A DNA stretch of 64,000 bases from Liopterus haemorrhoidalis (GCA_963971575.1 OZ020622.1:3820279-3884278); one strand, 5' to 3'. Shown: positions 42,234 to 54,239, numbered from the stretch's first letter. Notes: generated by a model from the sequence alone, not told the origin. A program made the numbers and translations.

Positions 42234-42615
42234 CCCTTTACCGCATAGAGTGCCATATATGGCACATTCCGATTTTTATTTTTTATTTTACTTTTAAAAC
42301 TGAATCAGAACGTTACTTCATGAATGTTCATATATGCCACATACACAGCAATGGATCCTGCAGTATCTCAAGTAATGGGCTGCAATAGATTTGAAGATAT
42401 CAAGCGGAATTTGCACTTCAACGATAACTCTGAATTTATTGAGAAAGGACAACTAGAAGATACGACCTTTTCTTTCAAAAATTCGAGGGCGACTGCTTTT
42501 AATCCCTAATGAAGAACACTTAGCAATTGACGAGCAAATAATACGGAATCATTTTCTTTTGTACATAATGTAAAATCATAATGTTCCATGTATGGCACAA
42601 ACCCTAAATTATTAT
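42234..42615 (+). pseudogene. piggyBac element relic inserted at TTAA
   Basis: The left end is TTAA (42230-42233) followed by CCCTTTACCGCATAGAGTGC, matching the TTAA target and CCC terminus of piggyBac. The frame from 42345 reads MDPAVSQVMGCNRFEDIKRN and LHFNDNSEFIEKGQLED. After a stop and shift near 42508 it reads PNEEHLAIDEQII. RFxxIxRxLHFNDN and EExLxIDEQ are piggyBac transposase motifs; the aspartate in DEQ is a catalytic one. The right end keeps only a subterminal GTATGGCACA and lacks GGGTTAA. Internally deleted and inactive. Confidence 0.8.
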
Positions 42616-42762
42616 TTTAATTATTGGTTTTTCATAAAAATCATAATTAATATTTTAAATATTTTTTTTAAATTAATTTTTCTATCTATAATTTATTTTG
42701 AGACTTCAACAAGCCGAGAGCCCTGGGCTCGTTCCCATGTGCCCTTATGGAAAAAACAGAAC

Positions 42763-43700
42763 TGAGTTATACCGCATTATTTTAAATGTATATCCTGACC
42801 ATTTTCTACAGTATATAAATACTGTAATCATCTTTATCGTACTGTAAACATAATTTTAGTAACAAAGAACATCTGACGCATTTGCGAAAGTATTCGGCGT
42901 ATTTTGTGGCTGGAATAAAAAATACGATTACACCATGACACATAACCTGGTTATTTTTAAGTTAATAACTCGTGAACTGATAAGATAAATACTGTAGTTA
43001 TGCGTTACATTATGTAGACACTATAACTCAAGGTCATTGGGGTTTTTTAATAAGGCAAAGTTTAGACACATGCATTTGTTATGCAGTCCATAGGACATTG
43101 GATGTTGATAGGATTTAAAGCCTCATATATAATACATTGTACATGTGCCGCATGTGCTTGGCGCAAGCATAAAGATTAACTAATCTAATTAGTATCGGTA
43201 TACAAGACACATGGGAGAATACAATTAATACGAAGTGACATAAATATATAAAAACTGAATTGCTTTCACTGTAAACAATATAATAAATAACAAAAATAAT
43301 AAAGTTAATTTTTGTGAAAATGCCACGCTATCTTTTAATGTCCATACGTACAAAACACGAGCAAATAAAATGAGATTGATGATAGCTAGCGGACAAAAAC
43401 CACGAATGAAAAGTAGACTGACAACGAAAAAAAGCATGAAAAACGATAAAAAGAGAATGAAAAGAAATATGATCATTTGGAAGAATTACAGTTTTAATTA
43501 TAGGAGATATATCACCGCACAATGGCGTGGAATTTGGGGTAACAACACCTAACTGCTCTTTCACAAATCCAGATTATATTTTAACATCGTTTAGCTTCAG
43601 GTTTGGTTTCCCTCTTTCTTAAGCACGTATAAGCATTTATTACAACGTCTATTTACAATATGTTACATATGTCATTATATCATAGTTGCTAACGTAACAT
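42763..43700. other. No recognised feature
   Basis: AT-rich unique DNA. Short ORFs around 43225-43564 on both strands lack domains. Confidence 0.4.
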
Positions 43701-43839
43701 ATTACAAAGGACGTCCAAGAACTAGGCCCGATCCTAACACGGCTATCCTGATCTTGCCACGTCCTCGCGGCATCTTCAGAATTTAATAACTGCAAAATAA
43801 AACAGGGGAAACGAAAAAATAATGTTAATTTTGCCCGTC

Positions 43840-44936
43840 TCCTTGAGGTCTTGACCATCCAGAGTTTCACTGAACTCTTTGAGGTCTCTGAACTTTCAGC
43901 GTCAAACGAAACAAACACAACTCCTTGAGGTCCCTGGCCATCCAGAGTACCCCTGAACTCCTGGAGGTCCCTGACCATCCAGAGTCAGTAAGACAAACAC
44001 GTCAATTTTAGTTCAAACAATTACTTGAGGTCCCGGACAATCTAGAGCCAAACAAAACAAACACAACTCCTTAAGTTCCCTGACCATCCAGAGTTCTCTG
44101 AAATCCTTGAGGTCCCTGACCATCCAGAGTCAACCAGACAAACACGACCATTTTAGGTCCAACAATTTTCTTGAGGTCCTTGACCATCCAGAGCTAAACA
44201 AAACAAACACAACTCCTTAAGTTCCCTGACCATCCAGAGTTCCCTGAAATCCTTGAGGTCCCTGACCATCCAGAGTCAACAAGACAAACACGACCATTTT
44301 AGGTCCAACAATTCCTTAAGGTCCCTGACCATCCAGAGCCAAAAAAGACAAATACTACTCCTTAAGGTCCCTGACCATCCAGAGTCAACAAGACAAACAC
44401 AACCATTTTAGGTCCAACAACTCCTTGAGGTCCCTGACCATCCAGAGTCAGCAAGACAAACACAACCATTTTAGGCCCAACAACTCCTTGAGGTCTGTGA
44501 CTATCCAGAGTTCCCCTGAACTTCTGGAGGTGTCTGACCATCCAGAATCAACAAGACAAACACAACCATTTTAGGTCTAACAACTCCTTGATGTCCCTGA
44601 CCATCTAGAGCCAAACAAAACAAACACAACTCCTTGAGGTCCCTGACCATCCAGAGTTCTCCTGAACTCCTGGAGGACCCTGACCATCCAGAGTCAACAA
44701 GACAAACACGACAATTTTAGGTCCAACAACTCCTTGAGGTCCCTGACCATCCAGAGTTCTCCTGAACTCCTGGAGGACCCTGACCATCCAGAGTCAACAA
44801 GACAATCGCGACCATTTTAGGTCCAACAACTCTTTGAGGTTCCTAACCATCCAGAGTTTCACTGAATTCCTTGAGGTCCCTGAACATCCAGAGTTCCCCC
44901 TGAACTCCTGGAAGTCCCTGACCATCCAGAGTTCTT
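43840..44936. repeat. Compound minisatellite, core GAGGTCCCTGACCATCCAGA
   Basis: About 22 copies of the core occur over 1.1 kb. Spacers alternate between a short form (TTCTCCTGAACTCCTG) and a longer form (GTCAACAAGACAAACACGAC plus CATTTTAGGTCCAACAACTC), giving mixed ~36- and ~62-65-bp periods. The composition is clearly more GC-rich than the flanks. ORFs through it are by-products of the repeat. Confidence 0.95.
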
Positions 44937-45734
44937 CTTTATTGAAAACCAAAAGTTAAAGAGAAAGTAAAAGAGATATAGTCTTTCATTATCAGAACTT
45001 TTCAAATTATCCTCATATTTATTTGAAATTGGTCAGTATCTAGTTAATAAATATTTGCCATACCTTTCTCTGATTAAGAGAACTTCAATAATAGTACTTA
45101 TAAAGATTGAGTAAGTCGAAGTTCCCACGGAAGTATATTCTGGTTTCTTGTTTAAGCATTAATTAAATGTTAAACATATTTTAATATTTATAATTACCGT
45201 ATAAAATATGTAACACACATAGTTAATTGCCTGTTAAATATTGTTTATATTATTAATTTTCTCTCTCGTTTTCAGGTATGTTCACGTTTTTATCTTTTGG
45301 ATAAGTTACAATTTGGATTCAAGGTCAGATATGTTGATTCTTAGTAAATTATATTGCGTGACTATAGGTTTGGGTGGTTGCCAAGCGATATTCCCATACG
45401 TCAATCTTTGGGGGTGAATAAGAAAACGACCTTCGTTGCTAAACACGTGGAGTTATTCGCCCTTTGATAAGACTCCAGATTTTGATTATTACTAATTAGT
45501 ATTTAAAGATATTTTTGGAAATGTTAATCCTAAAGGGTGAAGTAGGATTTTGTAAAGGGCTCACAAATCCTTTATCAAGTTAAATTAAATATATAAAATT
45601 TAATAAAAATATTTCTAAGAGGGAAGTTAATGGAATTTTTGCCAGATTGTAGTATGAGAGGATCGTCGTTCTTAAGGACATTTGGGAAACAATTTTTCTT
45701 TTAACTTTTAAATAATAGTATTTAATTAAACAAT
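44937..45734. other. No recognised feature
   Basis: AT-rich DNA. Confidence 0.4.
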
Positions 45735-45797
45735 CAATGAAAACGTTCGACGGAACTCCAGGGTTCCGCGGAACACAGGTTGAATACCACTGGCCTA
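45735..45797 (-). repeat. hAT-type terminus
   Basis: On the minus strand CAGTGGTATTCAACCTGTGT followed by TCCGCGGAACCCTGG, like the end at 30566. Confidence 0.55.
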
Positions 45798-45799
45798 TA

Positions 45800-45935
45800 G
45801 CAACGTGCATGCCAATTGCAAACCGACTGATGGTGGTCTAGATCAAAGAAAGCAGCCCCGACGCTCATCCAACTGTGCCAAGCGGCTTGCAAATACGAAT
45901 TGGGCAAAACGTATTTCACACGCTGACAAACATTT
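45800..45935 (+). repeat. Dispersed repeat F, copy 1
   Basis: About 130 bp resemble 54040-54195 on the minus strand (CAACTGTGCCAAGCGGCTTG, ATTGGGCAAAACGTATTTCA). Class unknown. Confidence 0.55.
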
Positions 45936-46768
45936 TAGAGTTACATATTTTTAAACGTATTTGAGAAGTTAGACTTGGTTTTGCAGGCGGATTTTCCATT
46001 TGGTATAGTGTGGAGGCAGCTTAACGTACTTTTACTTAACTTAATCAGCTGGTCAACAAAATTCTTCCTCATCCACCTTACTCTCCAGATGTTGCAACAA
46101 TAAACAATTACGCTATATACTTGATCTTGTTAGTACATGGATATTCTATCAGCTGATGACTTTTTCGTATGAAATAAATGTTTGTCTAATGAGCTTCTAG
46201 TTTAGTAGAACACGTGAGCAAACATACTTTATAAATTAGTTTACTTGGTAGTTTGACGTTTAATTTGTACTGATTAATGTACTGTGACTGGTGACCGTGA
46301 AATCTTAATCAAAGTAAATACAGATCGGTTGATTGACATTTTATATTTTGAATTAGAAGTTTGTTTATACAGTTTAATTCGATTCCATTTCATCACAGGG
46401 CGTTTTACGCAGTACCTGCTACATATTAGTTATTCTACCCTTTGGTATAATTGTCGAATTTAGTTACTAGTAACAATTATCCAAAAATAGCTATTTGAAA
46501 AAGAATTAATTGTTCTCTATACGAAAACCCAGGCGTAGACCTAGAATTTTATCTTGGGGGGATCATAAGCCAAAATGTTTTCTGTACAGGAACAGGGTTT
46601 ATGGCGTGGACCTGTGTTGGCGAAATTATGACCCGCGGGTCACACAGTGACCCGTATTACGGTTTCAAAAGACCCGTGCAAAAGAGGATCTTTGTAGTTC
46701 TGAATATTCTAAAGAGAGATTCTAAGATAACTAAAATTGAAACAGAATACGAAAAAATTTGTGAAAAA

Positions 46769-46929
46769 ATGGATATTACTCGTGAAGGTTTTCGTTGGAT
46801 GATTTTTTACGATTTTAGTAAAGACCTAACTCAACAACAATGCATAGATTCGCTTCGTTAAACTTTTGGTAATGAAGCACCATCAGAAAAGACTATGTTT
46901 ACAATGGTTTGGACAATTTTTATTTATTT
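46769..46929 (+). pseudogene. Mariner (SETMAR-like lineage m4) N-terminal fragment
   Basis: The frame from 46769 reads MDITREGFRWMIFYDFSKDL, then TQQQCIDSLR and stops. A shifted frame continues TFGNEAPSEKT. It is the start of the same transposase as at 59420, which has the full helix-turn-helix. It ends after about 50 codons, where other DNA begins. Confidence 0.75.
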
Positions 46930-46954
46930 GAGAAAATTTCCGATAGCCAAAATG

Positions 46955-47165
46955 CGATAGCCAATGTGTTTATATGTCTGTCTCATTAAAACATCTCACT
47001 AGCTATAAGTTTAGAAAATTATGCACAATCCACAACAAACAGCGTATTAAATTTGGAGGTCTGAACGGTTTCACGTCTTACCATATGACAAACTTTCTGG
47101 TGACAGTGAATAGTCCATAAGCTACAGTGCATAAGCTATTGATTTAAGAGCTCTGAATGCGGCTT
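46955..47165 (+). repeat. Dispersed repeat G, copy 2
   Basis: Aligns with 25999-26212 over its length. Confidence 0.6.
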
Positions 47166-48300
47166 AATTTATTCTAAATTAATATATATTCTAATCATAG
47201 AGATTCTGTTTTAGGCGAAATAGCCATTTTTGTTTTTTTTACAGTTTTTTTTTTTTTTATTTTCAAGTTTTAAATACTTCCGTATCTGATTGCGCAAATA
47301 GCCATCGTCGCTGTGCTCTAAAAATGCTTCTAATTCGGTTTCTGATTCCTGGCTTGCTGCTAAATGCTTTTTTATGGTATTATCACGTAAAACCTTGCTT
47401 AAAACTGGTTTCAAATCGCTTCTTCTTAATCTTCTAAATATAAATTTAAAGTTTATTAGTCTATTACCTAATTTACTTTCATAAATTTTAAAGTTGTTTG
47501 GAAGTTATCTTCTGAATTTTTGTTTTAGTAATACACATAAAACTGACAAAAGTCCTCTTTTTAAGAGACTTTTTCTTTATGGCGTAACATTGTTTTTACT
47601 TTTTTACTACCTCATAAACAGTCTTCTCACCCGAGACTCGAACAGAATAAACTCTCCGTGTGGTAACTTAAAAAATACTACTTTTTAACTTAATTCATTT
47701 AAAACAAAAACGCGAAAAATACAGAATAATTGTAGGATTTTGGTGATATAAGTGGTCGACAGCAGTGCACACATCACAATTAAAGTAGAAGATAGCCGTT
47801 TAATAAATATATGTATTTTTTAAGTTGTGATACATCTTTTATAACTAAGTTATTATCGCATAATAGCGTCTTGTATTTCTCAAAATTATAATATACCGTT
47901 AATGAGTGCCCCGTTTTCTAAATGAATATAAACCTTGTATATTTAATATTCTCTTATTCATTAAGTTTAATTCTGAAAGTAAACGCAAAAGTTAAGCTCA
48001 TTAAACAAATTTAACTGGGTAAAAAACACGCATTTTTTTCCAGAAACATTTTCATAACGAAATGAAGCTCTTTACATAATTCAAGGTTTCTCTGAAAATT
48101 TTAATTGAATGTTAAACATAGACAAAATTAAGGTCACATGAAATTTTATATTTAAGGTAATTTATCTTCAAAACAACACCCCTGCTACGAAACAAAATTT
48201 CAGATTACATTAATAAATTTGATATTTCAGAAACTAAGGCAATTATGCTCCAACCTATTTTTTAAATATTATAAAAAATATATTTTTTTTAAAATACAAC
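47166..48300. other. No recognised gene
   Basis: A minus-strand ORF at 47211-47414 (ending LRNQIRKYLKLENKKKKN) is lysine-rich and unclassified. The rest is AT-rich DNA. Confidence 0.35.
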
Positions 48301-48305
48301 TATGG

Positions 48306-48606
48306 TAAATTAAGTAACCGGACTGATTAAAAAAAAAATATTGGAATAGAATTCTATTGACGAGTAATAGAATTACAAAGGGTTTCTACAGAAAAACCCT
48401 CCGGTGCATTCACCAGGGAGTGCTTCAAGAAAGCAATTTAGGGCCTCTCTTCTTGCAAACTTGAAGCACGAGCCAATTTGTAGTCCAGGGTGTTGAGGTT
48501 GTAGCTAGGCTAATCAGCAGAAGAAATACAGTCCGGTACATTGACTTCAAGCCACTATTGCGCAGCCTTCGCATTATGGATTATCGATGAATCTTGCTGG
48601 AAGCTT
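48306..48606 (-). pseudogene. Tc1/mariner-type transposase fragment, distinct lineage m5
   Basis: On the minus strand the frame from about 48606 gives QQDSSIIHNAKAAQ, stop, WLEVNVPDCISSAD, stop, then YNLNTLDYKLARASSLQEER and FLKHSLVNAPEGFSVETLCN. It resembles the family pattern QxDSAPxHxAxxTQxWLxxNxPDFIxxxxWPxxSPDLNPLDYxLW, which carries the second and third acidic residues; here the third position is degraded (NLNTLDY). An end sequence TAAATTAAGTAACCGGACTG at 48306-48325 belongs to lineage m1, so two relics may be fused. Inactive. Confidence 0.6.
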
Positions 48607-48702
48607 CATTGGTAACCAGCAAAGAGAGAGTTGTTCAGTTCTTTAATTATCAACATGGTTTCCTAGTAAACTCCAACGTTTTTCTCGTAAAAATGAAGCT
48701 TA

Positions 48703-48958
48703 TTGAGAAGTGACATTACCGTTGGCGGCGCTGTATTTCATGGCAAAATGGCTGAATTGTCTAGTATTCAGCTGTCAATATGCTAACAGGGAACAGGTTA
48801 ATTTAAGCACAGTACATTTTTATTTTATGAAAATGTATCTATCGACGTTCTAACAAAAAATCAACACCAGAACATATGTAATAATTTCAAACAGTACTAC
48901 AGTCGCGTAGTACAATATTTGACCACCAGACTGCGTATCCGAGCGTGTCAGTTCTCAA
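48703..48958. mobile_element. MITE family M2, copy 3 (256 bp)
   Basis: Ends TTGAGAAGTGACA and TGTCAGTTCTCAA with TA at 48701-48702 and 48959-48960. It is nearly identical to the copy at 39928. Confidence 0.92.
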
Positions 48959-49048
48959 TACCATCATAGTTCCCGCGTCATCAAATCACACATGAAGCAG
49001 AGCAATGACTCTGAATCTCTGTTTAAGTTTAAAAGAAAAATATACGAG

Positions 49049-49329
49049 GTCTGTAAATTAAGTAACCGGACTGATTTATTTATTTTTATTTTTTTATTCG
49101 AATATAATTACAATTCAATATTGTCTCCCTCAGAATAACTTCCTTGGGAAGCCACACAGCACTGGAGGTAGTTCTTCCAATCCTCATAGCACTGCTGGAA
49201 CTCGGATTCTGGAATAACTTTCAGCTGGTCGGTTTCGGATGTTTGAATGTTTTCGAGTGTCCCAAAATGACGTCCCTTGAGGTGATTTTTCAATCTTGGG
49301 AAGAGGAAAAAGTCACAAGATTCCGACAC
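49049..49329 (-). pseudogene. Mariner lineage m1 C-terminal fragment
   Basis: On the minus strand: SCDFFLFPRLKNHLKGRHFG, TLENIQTSETDQLKVI, EFQQCYEDWKNYLQCCVASQ, GSYSEGDN and a stop at 49108. The third catalytic aspartate is in CDFFLFP. The element end at 49057-49076 is TAAATTAAGTAACCGGACTG. It corresponds to the C-terminus of the transposase at 10103-10735. All upstream parts are missing. Confidence 0.75.
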
Positions 49330-49469
49330 GGCTTACGAGAAGGCACGGCTGATATAGTCGAACGGTCAAGCCTCAAAAACCACCTCTTTTTACATCAGGT
49401 TTCAGTGAAAGTCGGCTGGTCGGACATTCAAGGCCAAAGTGTCACAGTTATGACATAGCTCTACTACTT

Positions 49470-49540
49470 TCCTTACTAAAAATTTTTAGGACACTTTTCC
49501 AGAACCACCCTGTCTCAACCGCCACTGCTAACTGTTTGGG
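49470..49540 (-). repeat. Element terminus CAGTGGCGGTTGAGACAGGG
   Basis: Minus-strand partner of the terminus at 7446-7510. Confidence 0.5.
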
Positions 49541-49954
49541 ACTTTTCTATTTTCCATTTAAGAGCTAGAAAGGAACACGTGTTCTTGTATACAAACTATT
49601 ATGACACAAAATTAGTATTTTATTAACGCGAATTTTGTAATTTTAAAACCTTGTGCGTGAGTTGAGACTCTAAATTTTCATATCTCCATATATATTACCC
49701 TTGACTGCCCTTTATGCGGAAAGGAAGGGTTGAGAAAGATTAATTCTAGAGTTTTGGTGGTGTATTACTAGCAGTTTCGTGACGAACTACAATTCTTTGT
49801 AATCAGATACAGTTGAAATTACGTTTAAAATTTTTTGCAAATGTAATCGGGAACTGAATAACATGAATTAGAAGATTTATTACTCTGAATTAAAAATTTA
49901 AAACAGAAAACAGTAAATAAAAATCTTTATTATTTTAAAGAAGATGGAGAATGG
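49541..49954. other. No recognised feature
   Basis: AT-rich DNA. Confidence 0.4.
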
Positions 49955-50152
49955 TATCAGGTCGTCAAGGATGAAATTTGCAGTTAATAATATAACTTTA
50001 ACAGCTTATTATTTGACATTGGCTTAATATTTTAGCGTTCTGTTTTTTTTTTTTGTTGGAAAGTTACACATCTCGCCTGTTTAAAGAAATCATTATATGC
50101 ACTAAAAAATATCAAAAATTTTTTTTAAAATAAATATTGTTGAAAATGGAAC

Positions 50153-51058
50153 GGTCTGAAATTCGAACTATTATGAAGTTTTACGTGGAACTACGGCATC
50201 GTAGACCGCACGAACAGAGCCACAGTAAGGAAAACTTGCGCTAGGGGCAGAGCCGTGTTTTGGCGCCCTTAGCAAATAAAAACAAGGTTCTTACCTCTCA
50301 AAAACGGTCCTCATCTCCCAAAATCCAAGTAACGAGCAAAAAAAAATAAATAAAAGGTCTTTACCTCCCGAAATCCAAGTGACGAGCAAAAAAAAAAGTC
50401 CTCACCTCCCAAAATCAAAATCATGAGCAAAAAAAAGGTCCTCATCTTCACAATGGCGCCCCTTAGTTAAGCCCGTCAGCGCCCTTTTCCTTAGTGCGCC
50501 CAGGGCCATCGCCCCCCCCCCCCTTACTGCGGCTTTGTGCGCGAAACGTTAATAGTGAATTTGGCTCTAGTGCGACTACGTAGTAGACAATATGAAATTG
50601 GTTCGCCTAATTTTGTACAGGTAACTTAAAAACAAAAAAAAAAAAAAAAAGAAACCTGGCCCATCGATCACAGCACAAATATACTGTAACCAACTGGACG
50701 AATTGATGCAAATCTTAAAGAAAAACAGCCTAGATTGGTCAACAGATCGACTCCTCGACAGATCTTATTGCAAGATAACGCTAGACCACACACTACCCAA
50801 ATGACTGTGGCAAAACTACAGGTATTGGAGTTGGAACTTCTTCATCATTCTCCATACTCACCAGACCTAGCCCCCAATGACTACCACTTCTTCCGCAGTT
50901 TGGACAACTTTTTAATAGGAAAACAGTTTAATTCCGACAATGCTGTAAAACTGGCCTTCCAGGAATTCATTGCCTCTCGTCCGCCAGGGTTTTGTAATAA
51001 CCTGCCGCTTAAATGGCAAAAGTGTATAGACAATATGGGTGCATACTTTGATGAATAA
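50153..51058 (+). pseudogene. Mariner DD34D transposase relic, interrupted and internally deleted
   Basis: The N-terminus reads MERSEIRTIMKFYVELRHRR and runs to a stop at 50243-50245. After the family E insert it resumes as ARNVNSEFGSSATT and NWFA, the helix-turn-helix region. The central part with the first aspartate is deleted at a long A run (50634-50650). It resumes as PSITAQIYCNQLDELMQILK, then in another frame ILLQDNARPHTTQMTVAKLQ and HSPYSPDLAPNDYHFF, ending CIDNMGAYFDE (stop 51056-51058). The second and third aspartates are 34 residues apart, so this is a true mariner of a lineage different from 34785-35812. Confidence 0.85.
50245..50540 (+). repeat. Family E repeat with minisatellite, nested in mariner m2
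   Basis: Left GGGCAGAGCCGTGTTTTGGC, right CTGCGGCTTTGTGC, loosely inverted. Inside are about five units like AAAAAGTCCTCACCTCCCAA, the same unit as in the hAT element at 28531. A second copy is at 54240-54530 (-). Confidence 0.7.
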
Positions 51059-51134
51059 AATAATTCCTTATATATGTAAGTTATCAACCAACTTTGCCTT
51101 TTTTTCTACAAATTTCATCCTTGACGACCCAATA

Positions 51135-51900
51135 AATTAGATTACTTTTGGGTCTCTGTATGCTGAGAGGGTAACTTTGGGTATGGGTAACCGTAGTAAT
51201 GAGAAGTTTACTTACTGATTATGTTTTTAAATTTAACAACCAATTGACAAACTACTGATGCGGAAAAATATTATAAATACATCCCATTCTAGGTAAATAT
51301 CATTATTAGTTAATGCCTTTTAGTCCTTTTTGTTGGCTACATGCTGTTAATCCCTTTAACCGTTGTTAAATAATTATAAGTCGCAGCAAGTAATGTTATT
51401 ATATTTTGAAATGAATTATGGAAATGTACCTGAAGCCGTTCCTGCAATAGCAGGGACTTGTTATTCTACCCATGACAAACAGGTGACTTGGGTTGTCGGG
51501 TTATTTGGGTTTGATACAAGTTGAACCCCACCTAACGTTACTCGTCTAACGTTACTCCCCTACAAGTAAAACTTTCCAGACGTGTTTCCCTTCCCTCTTT
51601 TTTATCAACTAAATTACGCCAATCGATTTTCTTTGCGTGTTTTAAATTGTTAAGCAGAAAAAAGTTTAGGAAAGTGGAATACTTTTTACTTTTCATACAG
51701 TTCATAAAACTCTTATGATATTGAAAGACAAAAATAAAAATAAAAATAGTTATCATGGTTTATAAAATTAGTTATTAGCCACATTAATCAATTTTAATGT
51801 AGGTAGTCTTAACGAACAAACTTTTAGTAATAAAGTTATTCATCGATTGTTGTGTCGCCAACATTAAATATTCAATAAATCATTGTATACAGGGGTTTGG
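51135..51900. other. No recognised feature
   Basis: AT-rich DNA. Confidence 0.4.
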
Positions 51901-51908
51901 TATAGCCC

Positions 51909-51975
51909 AGTGGCTTCTAAATTTTTTCGGTTCTCGGCGCCCTTAATGTATCAGAATTTGTCCACGGCGCCCCAA
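51909..51975 (+). repeat. hAT-type terminus
   Basis: CAGTGGCTTCTAAATTTTTT followed by CGGTTCTCGGCGCCC and CACGGCGCCCC. Confidence 0.45.
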
Positions 51976-51980
51976 GTCAA

Positions 51981-52541
51981 AAAATCAGCTATGGCCACCA
52001 CAGGACCGACCGCCATCACAAATTTGTATAAAATATAATCTAGCAGCAGAGTAGAAATAACCTGGCCTAATATTTTCTAACAGAGATATTTATTTATCAT
52101 GACCATGGAAACGTTAAAAAAAATAGATACTTAAAACAAATCGATTTTTTTTTCTTTTTATCAAAAAATGTCTCAATAAAAAGTTTTGCTTTTATAGCAA
52201 CTTTTGTTGAATAATTTTTTTCGAAATGTTTTTCTGTTAAATATTTGCAAAAATCTTAAAATCGACACGAGTAAACTCCCATTTCTAGTCAACCGATTTT
52301 TACCAAATGTTGATCAACTCGTGCCATAGATGTCAAAAGCTTAAATATGAAGTTTCATAAAAATCCTATCCGGACGAACAGACAGACAGACGTACAGACG
52401 AACAGACAGACAGACCAACAGACATCATGCTAAAAATAGTCCAAACGTTGTGTACCTCAATTCGTGGAGATCCATCGAAATCTCGAAATGTCAAAATCGG
52501 TAAGATCACAATACCTCCCTTATATAAGTTGGCGGTCGGTA
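51981..52541 (-). mobile_element. Family A Helentron-like element, copy 4
   Basis: On the minus strand: ACCGACCGCCA start (52540), a short TCTG/TTCG-type array (52376-52425), and the conserved block. It ends TGGCGGTCGGTCCTG with a hairpin (one mismatch) and GCTGATTTTT. Most complete minus copy. Confidence 0.7.
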
Positions 52542-52743
52542 AGATTAGATCTAACGCAGTTGGAGGAATATTGGAACGTTTTCGCGACGTATAGTCCACT
52601 AATTTTAGAGCTGTTGACGCAACTTAAGATGGAAAAAATAAAAATTACAAAACGAAGTATGGCTGGCAAAAAAATCATTTTTATTGAATGCAAGCCGCAT
52701 CAAGTAAAAAATAAAACTTTTGGTACTAAATGTTGCCCGTGAC

Positions 52744-53370
52744 CAGGGCCGTCTTAGGCCATGCAGGGGCCCTTGGGCACAAAGAGATAGGGGCCCTTTT
52801 AGAAAGTCAAAAAAAAAAAAAATTTGAATGAAAACATATGTACTTTTATTTAGTGACTTCATTGGTTATTATGGCTAGCTTTATACAAATCAAATATAAG
52901 TGAAGTGATTACTATTTTGATAATTGGACTTTAATGATGATGTTTCTTCCGGGATTTCTGTTGTGTAAAATCTTCTTTTAGGTCCTCAAAGTCTAATTTT
53001 TGAAGGATATCACTTTCTATGTACATGATTAACAAATTAGTAAATCATTCCTATAACATAGTCGTTCGTAATTCATTTTTTATTCTTTTTAGCCGTGGAA
53101 ATGAGCGCTCTCTACTATAATTGGTGACCATTAAAAAGAAATATCCTTGTAGCAACTTCCACATTCGGGAAATTTTTCTAATTTATCTGCTTTTATTAGA
53201 TAAGGCTGAGATACTCAAGTCCGCCGATTCATTTGCAAAGTTTTTTTAATAAAAGTAATAAAATTGCACTAAAAATGAGCTCCTTTTTTTCCGTGTAAAC
53301 TACGACCTTGGCATTTTGAGGCCCCCATCCAGCCGTTAGGCCCCCAGTGCCCTTATGGAAAAGACGGAAC
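52744..53370 (+). mobile_element. Family D element, full copy (~627 bp)
   Basis: Left CAGGGCCGTCTTAGGCCATG, right reverse complement GTTCCGTCTTTTCCATAAGG, sharing CCGTCTTxxCCAT as a subterminal inverted repeat. The interior is AT-rich and non-coding. Partial copies: 20035-20222 and 41655/42762. Confidence 0.65.
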
Positions 53371-53869
53371 TACCCGTGACGTAAAAAAGGTTGCCAACTT
53401 ATATTACTTTTGTTTAAATATAATACAATTAATTATTTCAAATAATTGTTCGTTTTCAAGAAGTTGATCCTTTGACATTTCTGTGAAAGACGTGGATCTG
53501 CCCACACAACGTTATAAAAATAATTCTATAGAATTTATAAATGCCCAGAGCTGAAGCTGAAGCTTGAGCTTGAGTTGGAGAGACTGTTGGAGAGACTAAC
53601 AAGGACTGAATATATCAAGCGAAATGTAAACAGATCGATGAAACTTCTGAAGCGAGATCACAAACAGATTAGATATAACGCTGCTATTCAGACGATGACC
53701 TTGTTCGGAAACGTTCACAAATGCTTTGTGTGTTTTGTATAAATTAAATTCAACCCAAACGAGCTTATATCATTTCAAAATTTCTCTAACTGTTAATATT
53801 AATTCATAAACATACAAATTCAAAACAGATTTGGATATTTATGAATTTATTATTAATAGTTAGAGACAG
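53371..53869. other. No recognised feature
   Basis: A purine-rich low-complexity patch (CTGAAGCTTGAGCTTGAG) lies near 53553-53570. Confidence 0.35.
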
Positions 53870-53930
53870 TGGCGGACAGTAGCTTTTAAAATGGTGGGAG
53901 GCAGGAAATATTTGAGGGGAAACCATTGTT
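53870..53930 (+). repeat. Terminus CAGTGGCGGACAGTAGC
   Basis: CAGTGGCGGACAGTAGCTTT then GGTGGGAGGCAGG resembles the CAGTGGCGG-type ends at 3278, 7446 and 49470. Confidence 0.4.
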
Positions 53931-54039
53931 TTTACCGTTATAAATATTAATGAAAATATGATGGTTTTAAATTTTGAAAAAATGAAAGCAGTTAAGGTTT
54001 AAAAAAACCGGTTGTTAAAATGAAGTCCACACTGTCAGC

Positions 54040-54195
54040 TTAGAGTAGAGCGCATCAGTCTGTTATCAAGCCTGTTCAGCATAGTGAAATACGTTTTGTA
54101 AGCCCAAGTTGTATTTGTAAGCCGCTTCGCACAGTTGGCACGACCACACGGCATTCTTTGAACCAGATCGCCATTAGCCGGTTTGCAACTAGCAT
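54040..54195 (-). repeat. Dispersed repeat F, copy 2
   Basis: Reverse-orientation match to 45800-45935. Confidence 0.55.
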
Positions 54196-54239
54196 GCGAT
54201 TTGCGCGAGACCATAATAGAAAGACAAGAAATGGCTGGG

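Larger units (their letters stand above)
41655..42762. mobile_element. Family D element, copy split by a pogo element
   Basis: Left CAGGGCCGTCTTAGGCCATG matches 52744; right GGGCTCG...GTGCCCTTATGGAAAA matches 20175-20215 and 53348-53365. The interior from 41783 onward is foreign: a pogo-like element, itself split by piggyBac. Confidence 0.7.
49957..51132 (+). mobile_element. Mariner m2 element with nested family E repeat
   Basis: Ends TCAGGTCGTCAAGGATGAAA and (reverse complement) TTGGGTCGTCAAGGATGAAA, TA flanks at 49955-49956 and 51133-51134. The same end occurs alone at 16700-17580 and 62873-62913. Family E is inserted at about 50245-50540. Confidence 0.85.

Noticed and set aside
43649..44787. 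Minus-strand ORFs across the minisatellite
   Set aside because: The open frames follow the tandem unit and have no domain or splice context.
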